Below, piece by piece: positions 23,920-32,040 of a DNA stretch of 33,958 bases; the first letter of the stretch is position 1; each line of letters begins with the position of its first letter. The DNA is from an uncultured Gemmatimonadota bacterium (GTDB lineage Bacteria > Gemmatimonadota > Gemmatimonadetes > Longimicrobiales > Longimicrobiaceae), in the NCBI GenBank assembly GCA_902805735.1, contig CADCTW010000221.1:1-33958 (forward strand), read 5' to 3'. The notes beneath the pieces are model-generated. The model did no database searches and was not told where the DNA came from. It worked only from the letters and a program-made list of their open reading frames with translations. Position numbers and translations under genes: made by a program.

Positions 23920-25026
23920 ATGCCCCTCGACTTGCTGGAAGGCGAGCGCGTCTGGTTGGAGGCTGTCGTGGAGGATCTCCGGAACGACGCGCCGAGGCTG
24001 GCGTACGCGGATTGGCTGGAGAGCCGCGCGCCGGGCCGCGCGCGCTTCCTGCGCGCCTTCGTCCAGGCTTCCGCGTGGATGGAGCCGGAGGACTTCCCAT
24101 GGGCGGAGGGGATGTCCGAGGAGTGGCTGGAGCTCATCGGGTTCCGGCTGCTCGAGAGGCTGGCACACTCGAACGTCCCCCATCTGAAGGAGAGCGTTCT
24201 TCGCCTGGCGCGTCCGGCGCTGCGCATGAAGACGGATGACGGCCAGACCGCGGGAGAACCGGACGGCCGCGCCGAGGCCGGTGCGACCAGCGTCTTCAGC
24301 CGTCTCCTTCGCCTGCTGCGCCCCGCGCCGGGCCGGATGGAGACGAACGGTGTAGGCCCCGCCGAGATCCCGGCCGGGGCCAGCAGGGTCGGGGGCCTCC
24401 CCGAGCTGCCGCCCGGTTTCCCCTGGGCCCGTGGCGAGGATTGCACCGGGATGGACGCCGGAGACATGGCGGGCTACGATGCGCCGGCGGGGTTCCTGGC
24501 GCAGGTCAACCTCGCGGAGATCGCGCACACGCAAGCCGCCAGGGACCTCCCCTCCGCGGGAGTGCTGTCGTTCTTTGCGTTCCAGGACCCGGACGAGGAC
24601 TTGCCCGACATCGTCGGCGCCAGGGTGATGTACTTCCCCGACGCTTCGGTGCTGGTGCCGACGGAGCCGCCCGGGGAGCTGTCCGCCACGAACGCCCTCA
24701 TTCCGCCGCGCCGCCTGGCGTTCGAGGAAACGCTGGACCTCCCGGAGTACCGCAGCGGTCCCTGGAGCGGAGATCTCACCCCCGATCCACAGGTCCGCTA
24801 CGACGCGCTCGAGTACTTCCGCAAGCTGAACTTCGACAACATGCTCGGCTACGGCCGCGCCACCTCCGGCGACGATCCGACCCCGTCGAAGGAGTCGCGG
24901 CACCTGATCGTGCTCCGTACCGTGTACGGGGTCACGCTGCACTTCCAGATCGGCCGTGACGCCCTCGCCGCCCGCGGCTTCGACCGCTTCACCCTTGCCT
25001 GGGTGGATGTCGATCCCGGCTGGTGA
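23920..25026 (+). CDS. TIGR02996 domain plus DUF1963 (YwqG-like) fusion protein
   Basis: 368 residues, no signal peptide. Residues ~3-45 (ERVWLEAVVEDLRNDAPRLA, then YADWLE) match the TIGR02996 repeat-companion domain, which usually precedes leucine-rich or other repeats in Planctomycetes and Myxococcota. After a low-complexity linker (~100-130) residues ~140-365 form a DUF1963/YwqG domain: VGGLPELPPGFPWARG, GFLAQVNLAEIA, AGVLSFFAFQDPDEDLPD and, near the end, FTLAWVDVD. DUF1963 proteins are often predicted immunity proteins. The pairing of these two domains is unusual to my knowledge. ATG 23920 begins the first domain; the open frame upstream to 23740 is not domain-like. It directly follows the SUKH gene. 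Confidence 0.85.
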   Translation: MPLDLLEGERVWLEAVVEDLRNDAPRLAYADWLESRAPGRARFLRAFVQASAWMEPEDFPWAEGMSEEWLELIGFRLLERLAHSNVPHLKESVLRLARPALRMKTDDGQTAGEPDGRAEAGATSVFSRLLRLLRPAPGRMETNGVGPAEIPAGASRVGGLPELPPGFPWARGEDCTGMDAGDMAGYDAPAGFLAQVNLAEIAHTQAARDLPSAGVLSFFAFQDPDEDLPDIVGARVMYFPDASVLVPTEPPGELSATNALIPPRRLAFEETLDLPEYRSGPWSGDLTPDPQVRYDALEYFRKLNFDNMLGYGRATSGDDPTPSKESRHLIVLRTVYGVTLHFQIGRDALAARGFDRFTLAWVDVDPGW

Positions 25027-25298
25027 ATCCGCGCCGGCAGCCAGCCCGGTGCCCCGCTCCGCAGCGCGCGGGCCGGGGCGGCGGCCTGCCCGCAACCCGG
25101 CCACGGCGCTCTCGCGGAGCCGGATCCGCGGATGTTCCGGCTGCGGCGCGCCCATTGCGCCCCCGGGGCTGCTGGTGCCGCACGATCAGGGCTGAACCCG
25201 GGCCGGCTGCTGGCTGGCTCCGCGGCACGGCGGCGGGCCGCCGCTGAAGCCATCCCTGCTTCCGGCGAGACCATTATGGCCGCCATTGGGCCGGAGGG

Positions 25299-26726
25299 TC
25301 ACTCGGCGCCAGCGGCCCCGAGCAACTCGCCGGGGCCGATCAGGTGAATGCGCGGATCCCGGTCCCCCAGTTCCTTCACCTCGTCCGTGAACCCGGACCG
25401 CGAGAAGAGGAGGTAGTGCGGTTCGCCCTTGCGACCTGCGTAGTAGGAGTTGCCGCGGGTCTTCTCCTGTAGATGCTCCAGGACGTTCTGCCCTACGACG
25501 TCGTTCCACCACTTGCACTCGCCGGAGAAGAACGTGCCGTCCAGCATGTGCCCCGCCACATCGATATCGTAGTCGGCGGCCCAGATTTGCCCGACCTCCC
25601 GTGCGGCTCCGGGCAACACTTCCGGGCCGTACAGGTGGACGTAGTCGCGGCAGATCCATTCGAACAGTCCCCCCAGATAGTCGTCCAGGTAGGGCTCGAT
25701 GGCATGATTCCACACCTCGTCCACGTGGCCAGCGGCAAGTGGCGAGGCATTCGGCAACGAGAAGCGGTACCAGAACGCCAGGAACGGGTCGTCCAGGTAG
25801 TAGCGCCGGTCACGCTCCCGCTCCGTCGCGTCCAGGGAGCGAACGATGCGGATCAGCCGGAGCTCCTCCAGCTTGCGGACGTACGGTGAAAGTGCGCTCG
25901 CGTCGCGGATCTCCCGAATACGGCCGATGATATCTCCGGAGGTCGTGCACCCCTCCGCGACCGCCCGGAGGATCGTCGCGTAGCGCGTGAGATCGCGTAG
26001 TTCGGCCTGGAGCAGGTTGTTGGGCTCGTCGCCCAGCGGCGCACCCGTGGAGATGACAAGATCGTAAACGTTCTCCCGCAACGTCGCCTGCGGATCGCAG
26101 AGATTCAGGTAGTAGGGGATGCCACCGAAGATGCCGTACGCCCTCAGGCGGTCCTCCAAAGGCCAGCCGGGGAAGAAACGCGCGGCATCACGGAATGGGA
26201 GTGGACCGACATCCAGCTCGAACGTCTGGCGGCCGTGCATCGGGTTCTTCTCACCAAGCAGTTCCTCCATGAACGAGATCTTTGAGCCGCACAGAATCAG
26301 ATTCAGCGGGCTGCCGCGGTCGCGAAGTGCGTCACAGGATTTCTGGAATACCGACAGCAGAGCTGGATCGGCCTCGCAGAGATATGGAAACTCGTCGAGT
26401 ACCACCGTCAGGCCCGGAATCCTCGTGGTGGCGACCTGCTCCAGGTAGGCCAGCACACCGATCCAATCGCCGAGCGATTCGAAAAGCGGGTCCACTCCCA
26501 CCGTCCGAGCTACCTCCCTCTTGAAGAGGTCCAGGCTCATGGACTCAGCGATCTTGGTCGCCTGGTAGTAGATCGTCGGGCGGCCGCGCGTAGCCTCCAT
26601 CAGAAGGCGAGACTTCCCCACTCGGCGCCGTCCGAGCACCACGACGACGGAGGGGCGCACGCGATCCAACTCGCGCCGCAGTGCGCGGATCTCCCTGGCG
26701 CGGCCGATGAACTGGCGATTTTCCAT
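25299..26726 (-). CDS. AAA ATPase with C-terminal DUF234 nuclease-like domain
   Basis: 475 residues. Residues ~5-220 form an archaeal-type ATPase of the STAND/AAA group: Walker A GRRRVGKS (Lys38), Walker B LTVVLDEFPYL (Asp111-Glu112), sensor-like NLILCGS, and the FGGIPYYL motif typical of the family. A winged-helix region follows (~255-320). The C-terminal DUF234 part has a PD-(D/E)XK pattern with Asp389 in YDIDVAG and Glu403-Cys-Lys405 in SGECKWW, suggesting nuclease activity. Such genes are common in archaea and patchy in bacteria, consistent with transfer; they may act in mobile-element or defence contexts, but this is not settled. ATG 26726 has AGGA upstream; a start at 26756 would run through the operator. 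Confidence 0.9.
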   Translation of the reverse strand: MENRQFIGRAREIRALRRELDRVRPSVVVVLGRRRVGKSRLLMEATRGRPTIYYQATKIAESMSLDLFKREVARTVGVDPLFESLGDWIGVLAYLEQVATTRIPGLTVVLDEFPYLCEADPALLSVFQKSCDALRDRGSPLNLILCGSKISFMEELLGEKNPMHGRQTFELDVGPLPFRDAARFFPGWPLEDRLRAYGIFGGIPYYLNLCDPQATLRENVYDLVISTGAPLGDEPNNLLQAELRDLTRYATILRAVAEGCTTSGDIIGRIREIRDASALSPYVRKLEELRLIRIVRSLDATERERDRRYYLDDPFLAFWYRFSLPNASPLAAGHVDEVWNHAIEPYLDDYLGGLFEWICRDYVHLYGPEVLPGAAREVGQIWAADYDIDVAGHMLDGTFFSGECKWWNDVVGQNVLEHLQEKTRGNSYYAGRKGEPHYLLFSRSGFTDEVKELGDRDPRIHLIGPGELLGAAGAE

Positions 26727-26747
26727 TTGCCATCCTGCTGTGGTAAC

Positions 26748-26775
26748 GATTATCATAATCTAGATTATCATAATC
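26748..26775 (-). promoter_or_regulatory. Twin 13-bp palindromes upstream of the DUF234 ATPase gene
   Basis: GATTATCATAATC occurs twice, separated by TA. Each copy is itself a palindrome of GATTAT and ATAATC around a central base. The AT-rich block is striking in this GC-rich DNA and contains TATGAT -10-like hexamers on the minus strand. It starts 22 bases upstream of the ATPase ATG, where a repressor would block transcription. The bound protein is unknown. Confidence 0.75.
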
Positions 26776-26959
26776 GTGATCACACAGCGTTCGCAAATTC
26801 CGCGTACAACGCGAGCGGCCCAATCTCGAACTCCTGGCGGGGAGGGAATGCCTCGCCGGGCGGAGGAGGGGGGAGCCGAACCGCTTGTCACAATGCGTTC
26901 GGGAACCGTACGTTGTCTTAGCTCCAGGCTTGCCGCAGGCCCCCCTCCCATTCGCTACC

Positions 26960-27601
26960 ATGACGCCTCTCCTCCTCATACTTCTGTGGAGTGTCGCCAG
27001 CTACCTGCTGGGCTGCGCTTCGGCGGCGTACTACGCGCTCCGGCTGCGCACCGGCCAGGACATCCGTGGCGTGGGGAGCGGCAACGCGGGGGCGCGCAAC
27101 GCGGGGCGAGTCCTCGGGCGGAGTGGATTCGTGGCGGTCTTTCTGGCGGATGCGGCCAAGGGCAGCTTGGCCGTGTGGGGCGCGCAGCAGTTGGATCTGG
27201 GTGCCGCGGGTGCCGTCGCGGCGCTGCTGGCGGTCGTCGCCGGCCACATCTGGCCGGCGCAGCTCGGCTTCCGCGGTGGCAAGGGGATCTCCACCAGCTT
27301 CGGTGCGCTGCTGCTGCTCGACTGGCGGGTGGCGCTCCTTGGAATGGCGCTGTGCCTCGTCCTCTTCGCCCTGACGCGGCACTTCACCCTGGCCGGGCTG
27401 CTGGCGGTGGCGGCGGTGCCGGGGCTGACGGCGGCACGCGGACACCCGCTGGTCGCCGTGGCCGGAGTCACCCTGCTGGCGGGCGTCGTGATCGCGATGC
27501 ACCGCCAGAACGTGCGCCGCATTCCCGCCGAGCTCGCCCAGGCGCGCCTGGCACGCCGCGCCCGCGCCGCCGGAGCCGAGCTGCCCGGAGTGGGCGCATG
27601 A
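26960..27601 (+). CDS. plsY: Acyl-phosphate glycerol-3-phosphate acyltransferase (PlsY family)
   Basis: 213 residues, an integral membrane protein with about five to seven helices. All three PlsY signature motifs are present: GSGNAGARN at 39-47, GHxWP...FRGGKG at 95-109 and HRQNVRR at 181-187. The family transfers an acyl group from acyl-phosphate to glycerol 3-phosphate, the first step of phospholipid synthesis. ATG 26960 starts the first helix; no strong Shine-Dalgarno precedes it. The stop TGA overlaps the ATG of the next gene as ATGA. The pairing with a GNAT-aminotransferase fusion, rather than plsX or acyl-carrier genes, suggests it may be a second PlsY paralogue in a special lipid pathway, but a lone genomic plsY cannot be excluded. 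Confidence 0.95.
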   Translation: MTPLLLILLWSVASYLLGCASAAYYALRLRTGQDIRGVGSGNAGARNAGRVLGRSGFVAVFLADAAKGSLAVWGAQQLDLGAAGAVAALLAVVAGHIWPAQLGFRGGKGISTSFGALLLLDWRVALLGMALCLVLFALTRHFTLAGLLAVAAVPGLTAARGHPLVAVAGVTLLAGVVIAMHRQNVRRIPAELAQARLARRARAAGAELPGVGA

Positions 27602-29190
27602 GCGGCCCGGGCCCGCTGGTCTTCAAGATCGCCTCGGAGCCGGAGGAGCTGGAGCAGGTCCGCCGGCTCAACTACCGCACCTTCGTGGAGGAGATCCCGC
27701 AGCACGCCCCCAACCCGGACGGTGTGCTCGCCGACCGCTTCGACGACGAAAACACCTACGTGGTGGCGCTGCGCGACGCGCGGGTGGTGGGGATGATCTG
27801 CGTGCGGGATCGCCGCCCTTTCTCGCTGGACGGCAAGCTGCCCGATCTGGACGCGCACCTCCCGCCCGCGCAGAGCGTGTGCGAGATCCGGCTGCTGTCG
27901 GTGGAGCACCAGCACCGCAACGGCATCGTCTTCCGCGGCCTCGTCGAGCAACTGGCCGATGCCTGCGCCGAGCGCGGCCACGACCTGGCGGTGATCTCGG
28001 GTACGACCCGGCAGACGAAGCTGTACCGGCACCTGGGCTTCGTGCCCTTTGGCCCCCTGGTCGGCACCCCGGAGGCGCCCTACCAGCCGATGTACCTGAC
28101 GCTGGACGCCTTCCGGCGCCACGCCGAGCCCGCGGTGCGCCGCACGGAGCGGCCGGTCCCGGACCCGGCCTGCTTTCTCCCCGGACCCACCACCATCGCC
28201 CCCGAGCTCCGCGCCGCCCTGGCCCAACCGCCGCGGTCGCACCGCGCCGCCCCCTTCCTGGCCGAGCTGCGCAGCGTGCGGCGGCGCCTGGCGGAGCTGG
28301 CGGGCGCCGCCGACGCGCAGGTGCTGCTCGGCTCGGGCACCCTCGCCAACGACATGGTCGGCGGGCAGCTTCGCCGCCTCGGCACGCCGGGCGTGGTGCT
28401 GGCCAACGGCGAATTCGGAGAGCGCCTCGCCGACCACGCGGCGCGCTGGGAGCTCCCGCACCACGTGGTCCGCGCGCCCTGGGGCGCCGTTTTCGACCGG
28501 CGCGAGGTGGAGGCCGCCGCGGACCGGTGCGGCCGGGGCGGGTGGTTGTGGGCGGTGCACTGCGAAACGAGCACGGGGGTGCTGAACGATCTGCCCATGC
28601 TCCGCGAGGTGTGCGGCGCGCGAGGCCTGCGGCTCGCGCTGGACTGCGTGAGCTCGCTGGGCAGCGTGCCGCTGGACCTGGCGGGCGTGGACCTGGCCAG
28701 CGCCACCAGCGGCAAGGGATTGGGCTCGTTCGCGGGGCTGGCGGTGGTCTTCCACGACCAGCCGGTGGCACCCGCGCCGGAGCGGCTGCCGCGCTACCTG
28801 GACCTGGGGCTGTACGCGGCGGGCGACGGGGTGGCCTTCACCCACTCCTCCAACCTGGTGCGCGCCCTGGCCGCCGCCGTCGCCCGGCGCGACTGGCCGG
28901 CGTGGCTGGACCAGGTCGCCGCGGATGGAGCGTGGCTGCGTGGCGCCCTGCGCGAGCGGGGGATGCGGATCGTGGCGCCGGAGCATGCGGCAGCGCCGGC
29001 GGTGACCACCATCATCCCGCCATCCGGGGCGATGCGGCTCGGGGAAGCGCTGGAGCGGGCCGGCTTTCTCCTCTCCTTCCGCTCGGACTACCTGCAGCGC
29101 CGCGGATGGCTGCAGGTCTGCCTGATGGGCGACTACCCGCGCGAGCGCCTCCCGGAGCTGGTCGACCGCCTCGCCACCGCTCGGCCCTGA
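27598..29190 (+). CDS. GNAT acyltransferase fused to a class V aminotransferase
   Basis: 530 residues. Residues ~5-175 are a GNAT domain of the kind related to N-acyl amino acid synthases (RRLNYRTFVEEIPQH, FDDENTYVVALRD, VCEIRLLSVEHQHRNG, TKLYRHLGFVPFG). Residues ~185-530 are a PLP-dependent class V aminotransferase, like serine-glyoxylate or 2-aminoethylphosphonate aminotransferases: FLPGPTTIAPEL, GSGTLAND, ALDCVSSLGSVPLDL and the PLP lysine Lys373 in TSGKGLGS. The start overlaps the plsY stop (ATGA), so the two are made together. Fusing amino-donor chemistry with an acyl/acetyl transferase next to PlsY fits production of an amino-acid- or amino-alcohol-bearing lipid (inference). What is acylated and aminated is unknown. 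Confidence 0.85.
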   Translation: MSGPGPLVFKIASEPEELEQVRRLNYRTFVEEIPQHAPNPDGVLADRFDDENTYVVALRDARVVGMICVRDRRPFSLDGKLPDLDAHLPPAQSVCEIRLLSVEHQHRNGIVFRGLVEQLADACAERGHDLAVISGTTRQTKLYRHLGFVPFGPLVGTPEAPYQPMYLTLDAFRRHAEPAVRRTERPVPDPACFLPGPTTIAPELRAALAQPPRSHRAAPFLAELRSVRRRLAELAGAADAQVLLGSGTLANDMVGGQLRRLGTPGVVLANGEFGERLADHAARWELPHHVVRAPWGAVFDRREVEAAADRCGRGGWLWAVHCETSTGVLNDLPMLREVCGARGLRLALDCVSSLGSVPLDLAGVDLASATSGKGLGSFAGLAVVFHDQPVAPAPERLPRYLDLGLYAAGDGVAFTHSSNLVRALAAAVARRDWPAWLDQVAADGAWLRGALRERGMRIVAPEHAAAPAVTTIIPPSGAMRLGEALERAGFLLSFRSDYLQRRGWLQVCLMGDYPRERLPELVDRLATARP

Positions 29191-29226
29191 AGCTTCTCCC
29201 CCGCCGCCACTCGCCGGACGGGCGCC

Positions 29227-30030
29227 TCAGGGCGTCTTCACGGCCCTCCACGCCCCCCCGCCGGCGACCCTCCCGCTCATCCCGCCGCCGCTCACCCGGC
29301 CGGAGAAGCGGCGGGCCACCGGCCTTCCGTTCACCCGTTCCGTCAGGGTGAAGGCGATCCGGTCCCCCACCAGCCGCCCGCTCACACCGTGCGGCCCGGT
29401 GAAGCGCTGGAAGCGCTGCCGGAGCTGCAGCGGAATCCGACGACCCTCCGGCGTGGTCAGCGTCCACCTCCCCTCCACCTTTGCCGGGATGGTCCAGGCG
29501 TACACCATCGCCCGGCCCAGGCCCTGTTTCACCTTCACCTCCACCACGCTGTCCGGCTCCCAGTCGCCCATCGCGAAGGCGTGCGACACCACCCGCGTGC
29601 CGGGGCGCAACTGCGCGAACATCTTCGGCCGGAGCTCCAGGTTGACGCGGGGGAGGAGGTACAGGGTGACGATGCTGGCCGGGCGCAGGTCGGTCTCGAA
29701 CAGGTCCTGCCGGCGAAAGCGTACCCGGTTCTGCACCCCGCTCCTGCGGGCGTTGGCGGTGGCTTCCTCCACCCGCACCGGGTCCAGGTCCACCCCTACC
29801 CCGCGCGTGCCGAAGCGCCGCGCCGCCTCGATCACGATGCGCCCATCCCCCGAGCCCAGGTCGTACAGCACGTCGTCGCGGGTGGGGCCGGCGAGCGCGA
29901 GCATCTGCGCGACCACCTCGCGCGGGGTTTCGACGTAGGATACGTCCAGCCCCGGCGGCTGCTGCGCCGCCAGGGGGAGCGCAAAGAGCGCCATGACGGC
30001 GCCCCGGCAAAGTCGGGCCACGAAGTGCAC
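29227..30030 (-). CDS. SAM-dependent methyltransferase with an N-terminal signal peptide
   Basis: 267 residues. Residues 1-23 look like a signal peptide (RLCRGAVMALFALPLAAQQ). Residues ~40-165 are a class I methyltransferase: motif I VLYDLGSGDGR (57-64), acidic Asp81 in GVGVDLDP, and SIVTLYLLPRVN as motif IV-like. The C-terminal ~80 residues are a beta-rich tail with Arg/Gly repeats. The GTG start at 30030 is well supported by AGGAGG directly upstream. An exported SAM enzyme is odd because SAM is cytoplasmic; the leader may instead be a membrane anchor with the domain inside, or the protein may bind something else. It is convergent with the fusion gene. Confidence 0.85.
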   Translation of the reverse strand: MHFVARLCRGAVMALFALPLAAQQPPGLDVSYVETPREVVAQMLALAGPTRDDVLYDLGSGDGRIVIEAARRFGTRGVGVDLDPVRVEEATANARRSGVQNRVRFRRQDLFETDLRPASIVTLYLLPRVNLELRPKMFAQLRPGTRVVSHAFAMGDWEPDSVVEVKVKQGLGRAMVYAWTIPAKVEGRWTLTTPEGRRIPLQLRQRFQRFTGPHGVSGRLVGDRIAFTLTERVNGRPVARRFSGRVSGGGMSGRVAGGGAWRAVKTP

Positions 30031-30219
30031 CGGTGTTCCTCCTGGAGAGAGTGGCGGAGCCGGAAGATATGCCCGGGAGGGCGCCCGCGGCTACCGCCTG
30101 GCCGGCGGCCCCATCTGCACCACGCGAGTTTCGCTGTGTACCCGCTGAATCGGTGATCATGAACGGAGTTGCTTCCGGTTGTGCCTCATGGCGAGCCGCC
30201 GAAACGATCAGTACCGCGC

Positions 30220-30248
30220 GTGACAACATCTCTTCTGAATGCTAAGTT
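30220..30248 (+). promoter_or_regulatory. Candidate promoter of the Xre-ImmA gene (leaderless)
   Basis: GTGACA (5 of 6 to the -35 consensus) is followed by a 17-base spacer and TAAGTT (3 of 6 to the -10 consensus). The predicted start of transcription would be at or within a base or two of ATG 30254, giving a leaderless mRNA. This fits the lack of any Shine-Dalgarno before that ATG. Confidence 0.4.
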
Positions 30249-30253
30249 GCAGT

Positions 30254-31414
30254 ATGTCTGACCGCGCCACTGCCATGAATCCCAGGGTGCTCCGCTGGGC
30301 TCGCGAACGCATCGGCTTCAGCCTCGCCGATGCGGCGCGAGTTGTTGGGCGGCCTCAGGAAGTCCTGGAGGCGTGGGAAGCAGGTACAGAAGCGCCTACG
30401 TTCCGGCAGCTCGAAACTCTCGCGAGCTGCTTCAAGCGTCCGGTAGCGGTGTTCTTCTTTCCGGATCCACCTCTGGAGCCAGACCTTCGAAACGAATTTC
30501 GTACTCTGCCCCTTCAGGAGCTTGAAGAGCTCGATCCTGATACGCGCCTCGCTCTTCGCGAGGCGCGCGCTTGGCAGCAATCCCTTCGCGAGCTAACTGG
30601 CGGGCAGAATCCAGCAGAGCGACGCATTGTAGACGATCTCAGCGCCAGTCACGAAGAGACTGCCCCGCAGCTGGCTGCGCGCGTACGCGAATACCTCGGC
30701 GTGCCTCTGGAGGTGCAGCAGCGGTGGACCGACCCCGCTGCCGCACTTAAAGCCTGGCGCGGTGTCGTCGAGAGCGTGGGGGTTTTCGTCTTTAAGCGGT
30801 CATTCGGACAACGATCCATCTCTGGTTTCTGCTTGCATGATCCTGAGTTCCCGGTCGTCGTGGTCAACAACAGCACAGCTCACGCCCGGCAGATCTTCAC
30901 GCTGTTCCACGAACTGGCGCATCTCCTCTTCCATGTGAGCGGAATCACGCGTGAGGGTGCTGCCTATCTCGGCCGCGCGAACGGCGAAGACCGGGTGATC
31001 GAAGCTGCCTGCGATAACTTCGCTGCCGAATTTCTTGTGCCGACCCAAACGTTCCCCTGGGCCGCGTTCCGGGGGAGGGACCTGGCGGAGGTTGTTCCGG
31101 AGATCGCCAGCCGATACAACGTCAGCCGCGCTGTCGTACTGCGGAAGTTGCTTGCCCGCGGGCTGGTTGATTCGGGAGCATACACCCGCATGACCGAAGC
31201 ATGGAACCAAGAGTTCCTTGAGGCGCGCAGCAACGCCAGTCCGGGAGGGAACTACTATGCCACCCAAGCTACATACCTAGGCGACGCGTACCTGAGTCTC
31301 GCGTTCGGGCAGTACCGAAACGGCCGCCTATCTCTTCCGGATCTCGCCGACCACCTCGGTATGAAGGCGCGGAACGTCAGGAAACTCGAAGACTTCTTGA
31401 TCTCGAGGCGGTAA
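30254..31414 (+). CDS. Xre-type HTH plus ImmA/IrrE-type zinc peptidase
   Basis: 386 residues. Residues ~10-70 are an Xre helix-turn-helix (RWARERIGFSLADAARVVG then LEAWEAGTEAPTFRQLETLA). Residues ~140-260 are a PF06114 peptidase domain with zinc motif His219-Glu220-x-x-His223 in FHELAHLLFH and the downstream EAACDNFAAEFLVP segment carrying the third ligand. The C-terminal ~90 residues include a second HTH-like stretch (LPDLADHLGMKARNVRKLE). Such proteins act as DNA-binding antitoxins or repressors that are inactivated or that cleave partners. The DUF4411 gene starts 2 bases after the stop. Clearly lower GC than the surroundings suggests recent acquisition. ATG 30254 is chosen on the promoter position; ATG 30275 is the start most relatives use. 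Confidence 0.9.
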   Translation: MSDRATAMNPRVLRWARERIGFSLADAARVVGRPQEVLEAWEAGTEAPTFRQLETLASCFKRPVAVFFFPDPPLEPDLRNEFRTLPLQELEELDPDTRLALREARAWQQSLRELTGGQNPAERRIVDDLSASHEETAPQLAARVREYLGVPLEVQQRWTDPAAALKAWRGVVESVGVFVFKRSFGQRSISGFCLHDPEFPVVVVNNSTAHARQIFTLFHELAHLLFHVSGITREGAAYLGRANGEDRVIEAACDNFAAEFLVPTQTFPWAAFRGRDLAEVVPEIASRYNVSRAVVLRKLLARGLVDSGAYTRMTEAWNQEFLEARSNASPGGNYYATQATYLGDAYLSLAFGQYRNGRLSLPDLADHLGMKARNVRKLEDFLISRR

Positions 31415-31416
31415 CG

Positions 31417-31887
31417 ATGATCTACGTCTTCGATACGAACTCGTTCTTGGAGTTGCAGTCGTACTACCCAGACACATTTCCAACCTTCTGGGAGCGGTTC
31501 GAGGAGTTGGTACAGGACGGGCGGCTGACGTCTGTTCGCGAAGTGCGGAAGGAGCTTGAATTCTTAGCGACCGCAGATCACCTCACGCAATGGGTGGCGC
31601 AGCACGCAGACGTGTTCGTGACTCCTTCTTCGGAAGAAATGGCCTACGTAGCCGAGATATTTCGAGTACCGCACTTCCAGCAGCTGATTGGCCAGAAGCA
31701 GATGGAGCGCGGGCAGGCAGTAGCAGATCCGTTCCTAGTTGCGCGGGGGTGGCACCTAGAGGGGTGTGTCGTTACCGAGGAGCGGCACAAGCCAAACGCT
31801 TCCAAGATCCCGAATGTCTGCGAGTACTTTGGGGTATCCTGCTGCAAGTTGCAGGGCTTGATGGCTGCAGAGGCTTGGAGATTCTGA
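31417..31887 (+). CDS. DUF4411 family PIN-like ribonuclease (probable toxin)
   Basis: 156 residues. The N-terminus MIYVFDTNSFLEL is the PIN signature with Asp6; further acidic residues sit in SVREVRKELE, AVADPFLVARG and VVTEERHK, in the order expected for the PIN active site. DUF4411 proteins typically follow Xre-ImmA/IrrE genes and are predicted toxins or regulators of a type II toxin-antitoxin-like pair. The gene starts 2 bases after its partner, so they form an operon. It shares the lower GC of that partner. Catalysis and target RNA are not known from sequence. A perfect hairpin follows 19 bases after the stop. Confidence 0.9.
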   Translation: MIYVFDTNSFLELQSYYPDTFPTFWERFEELVQDGRLTSVREVRKELEFLATADHLTQWVAQHADVFVTPSSEEMAYVAEIFRVPHFQQLIGQKQMERGQAVADPFLVARGWHLEGCVVTEERHKPNASKIPNVCEYFGVSCCKLQGLMAAEAWRF

Positions 31888-31905
31888 CCATTTCGCTTGC
31901 TCGCC

Positions 31906-31939
31906 GAGCAAAGCCCCTCCTTTCGGAGGGGCTTTGCTC
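31906..31939. terminator. Strong hairpin after the Xre-ImmA/DUF4411 pair
   Basis: A perfect 15-bp stem (left arm GAGCAAAGCCCCTCC, loop TTTC, right arm its exact complement) begins 19 bases after the DUF4411 stop codon. It is probably the terminator of this operon. It lacks a run of T on either strand and may work by stem strength or as a bidirectional element. Confidence 0.8.
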
Positions 31940-32040
31940 ATTGTGCGGGCACGCGGCGTGTTGCTTTGCCTTTGGGTCGCTCTGGGGCCGCACGGCTCGT
32001 CACAGAAACAGAGCCGCCGAGTTGCCAGTATATCGCACCG

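Noticed and set aside
27031..28986. A 651-residue minus-strand open frame opposite plsY and the fusion gene
   Set aside because: A shadow of the plus-strand genes, whose motifs (PlsY, GNAT, aminotransferase) are unambiguous.
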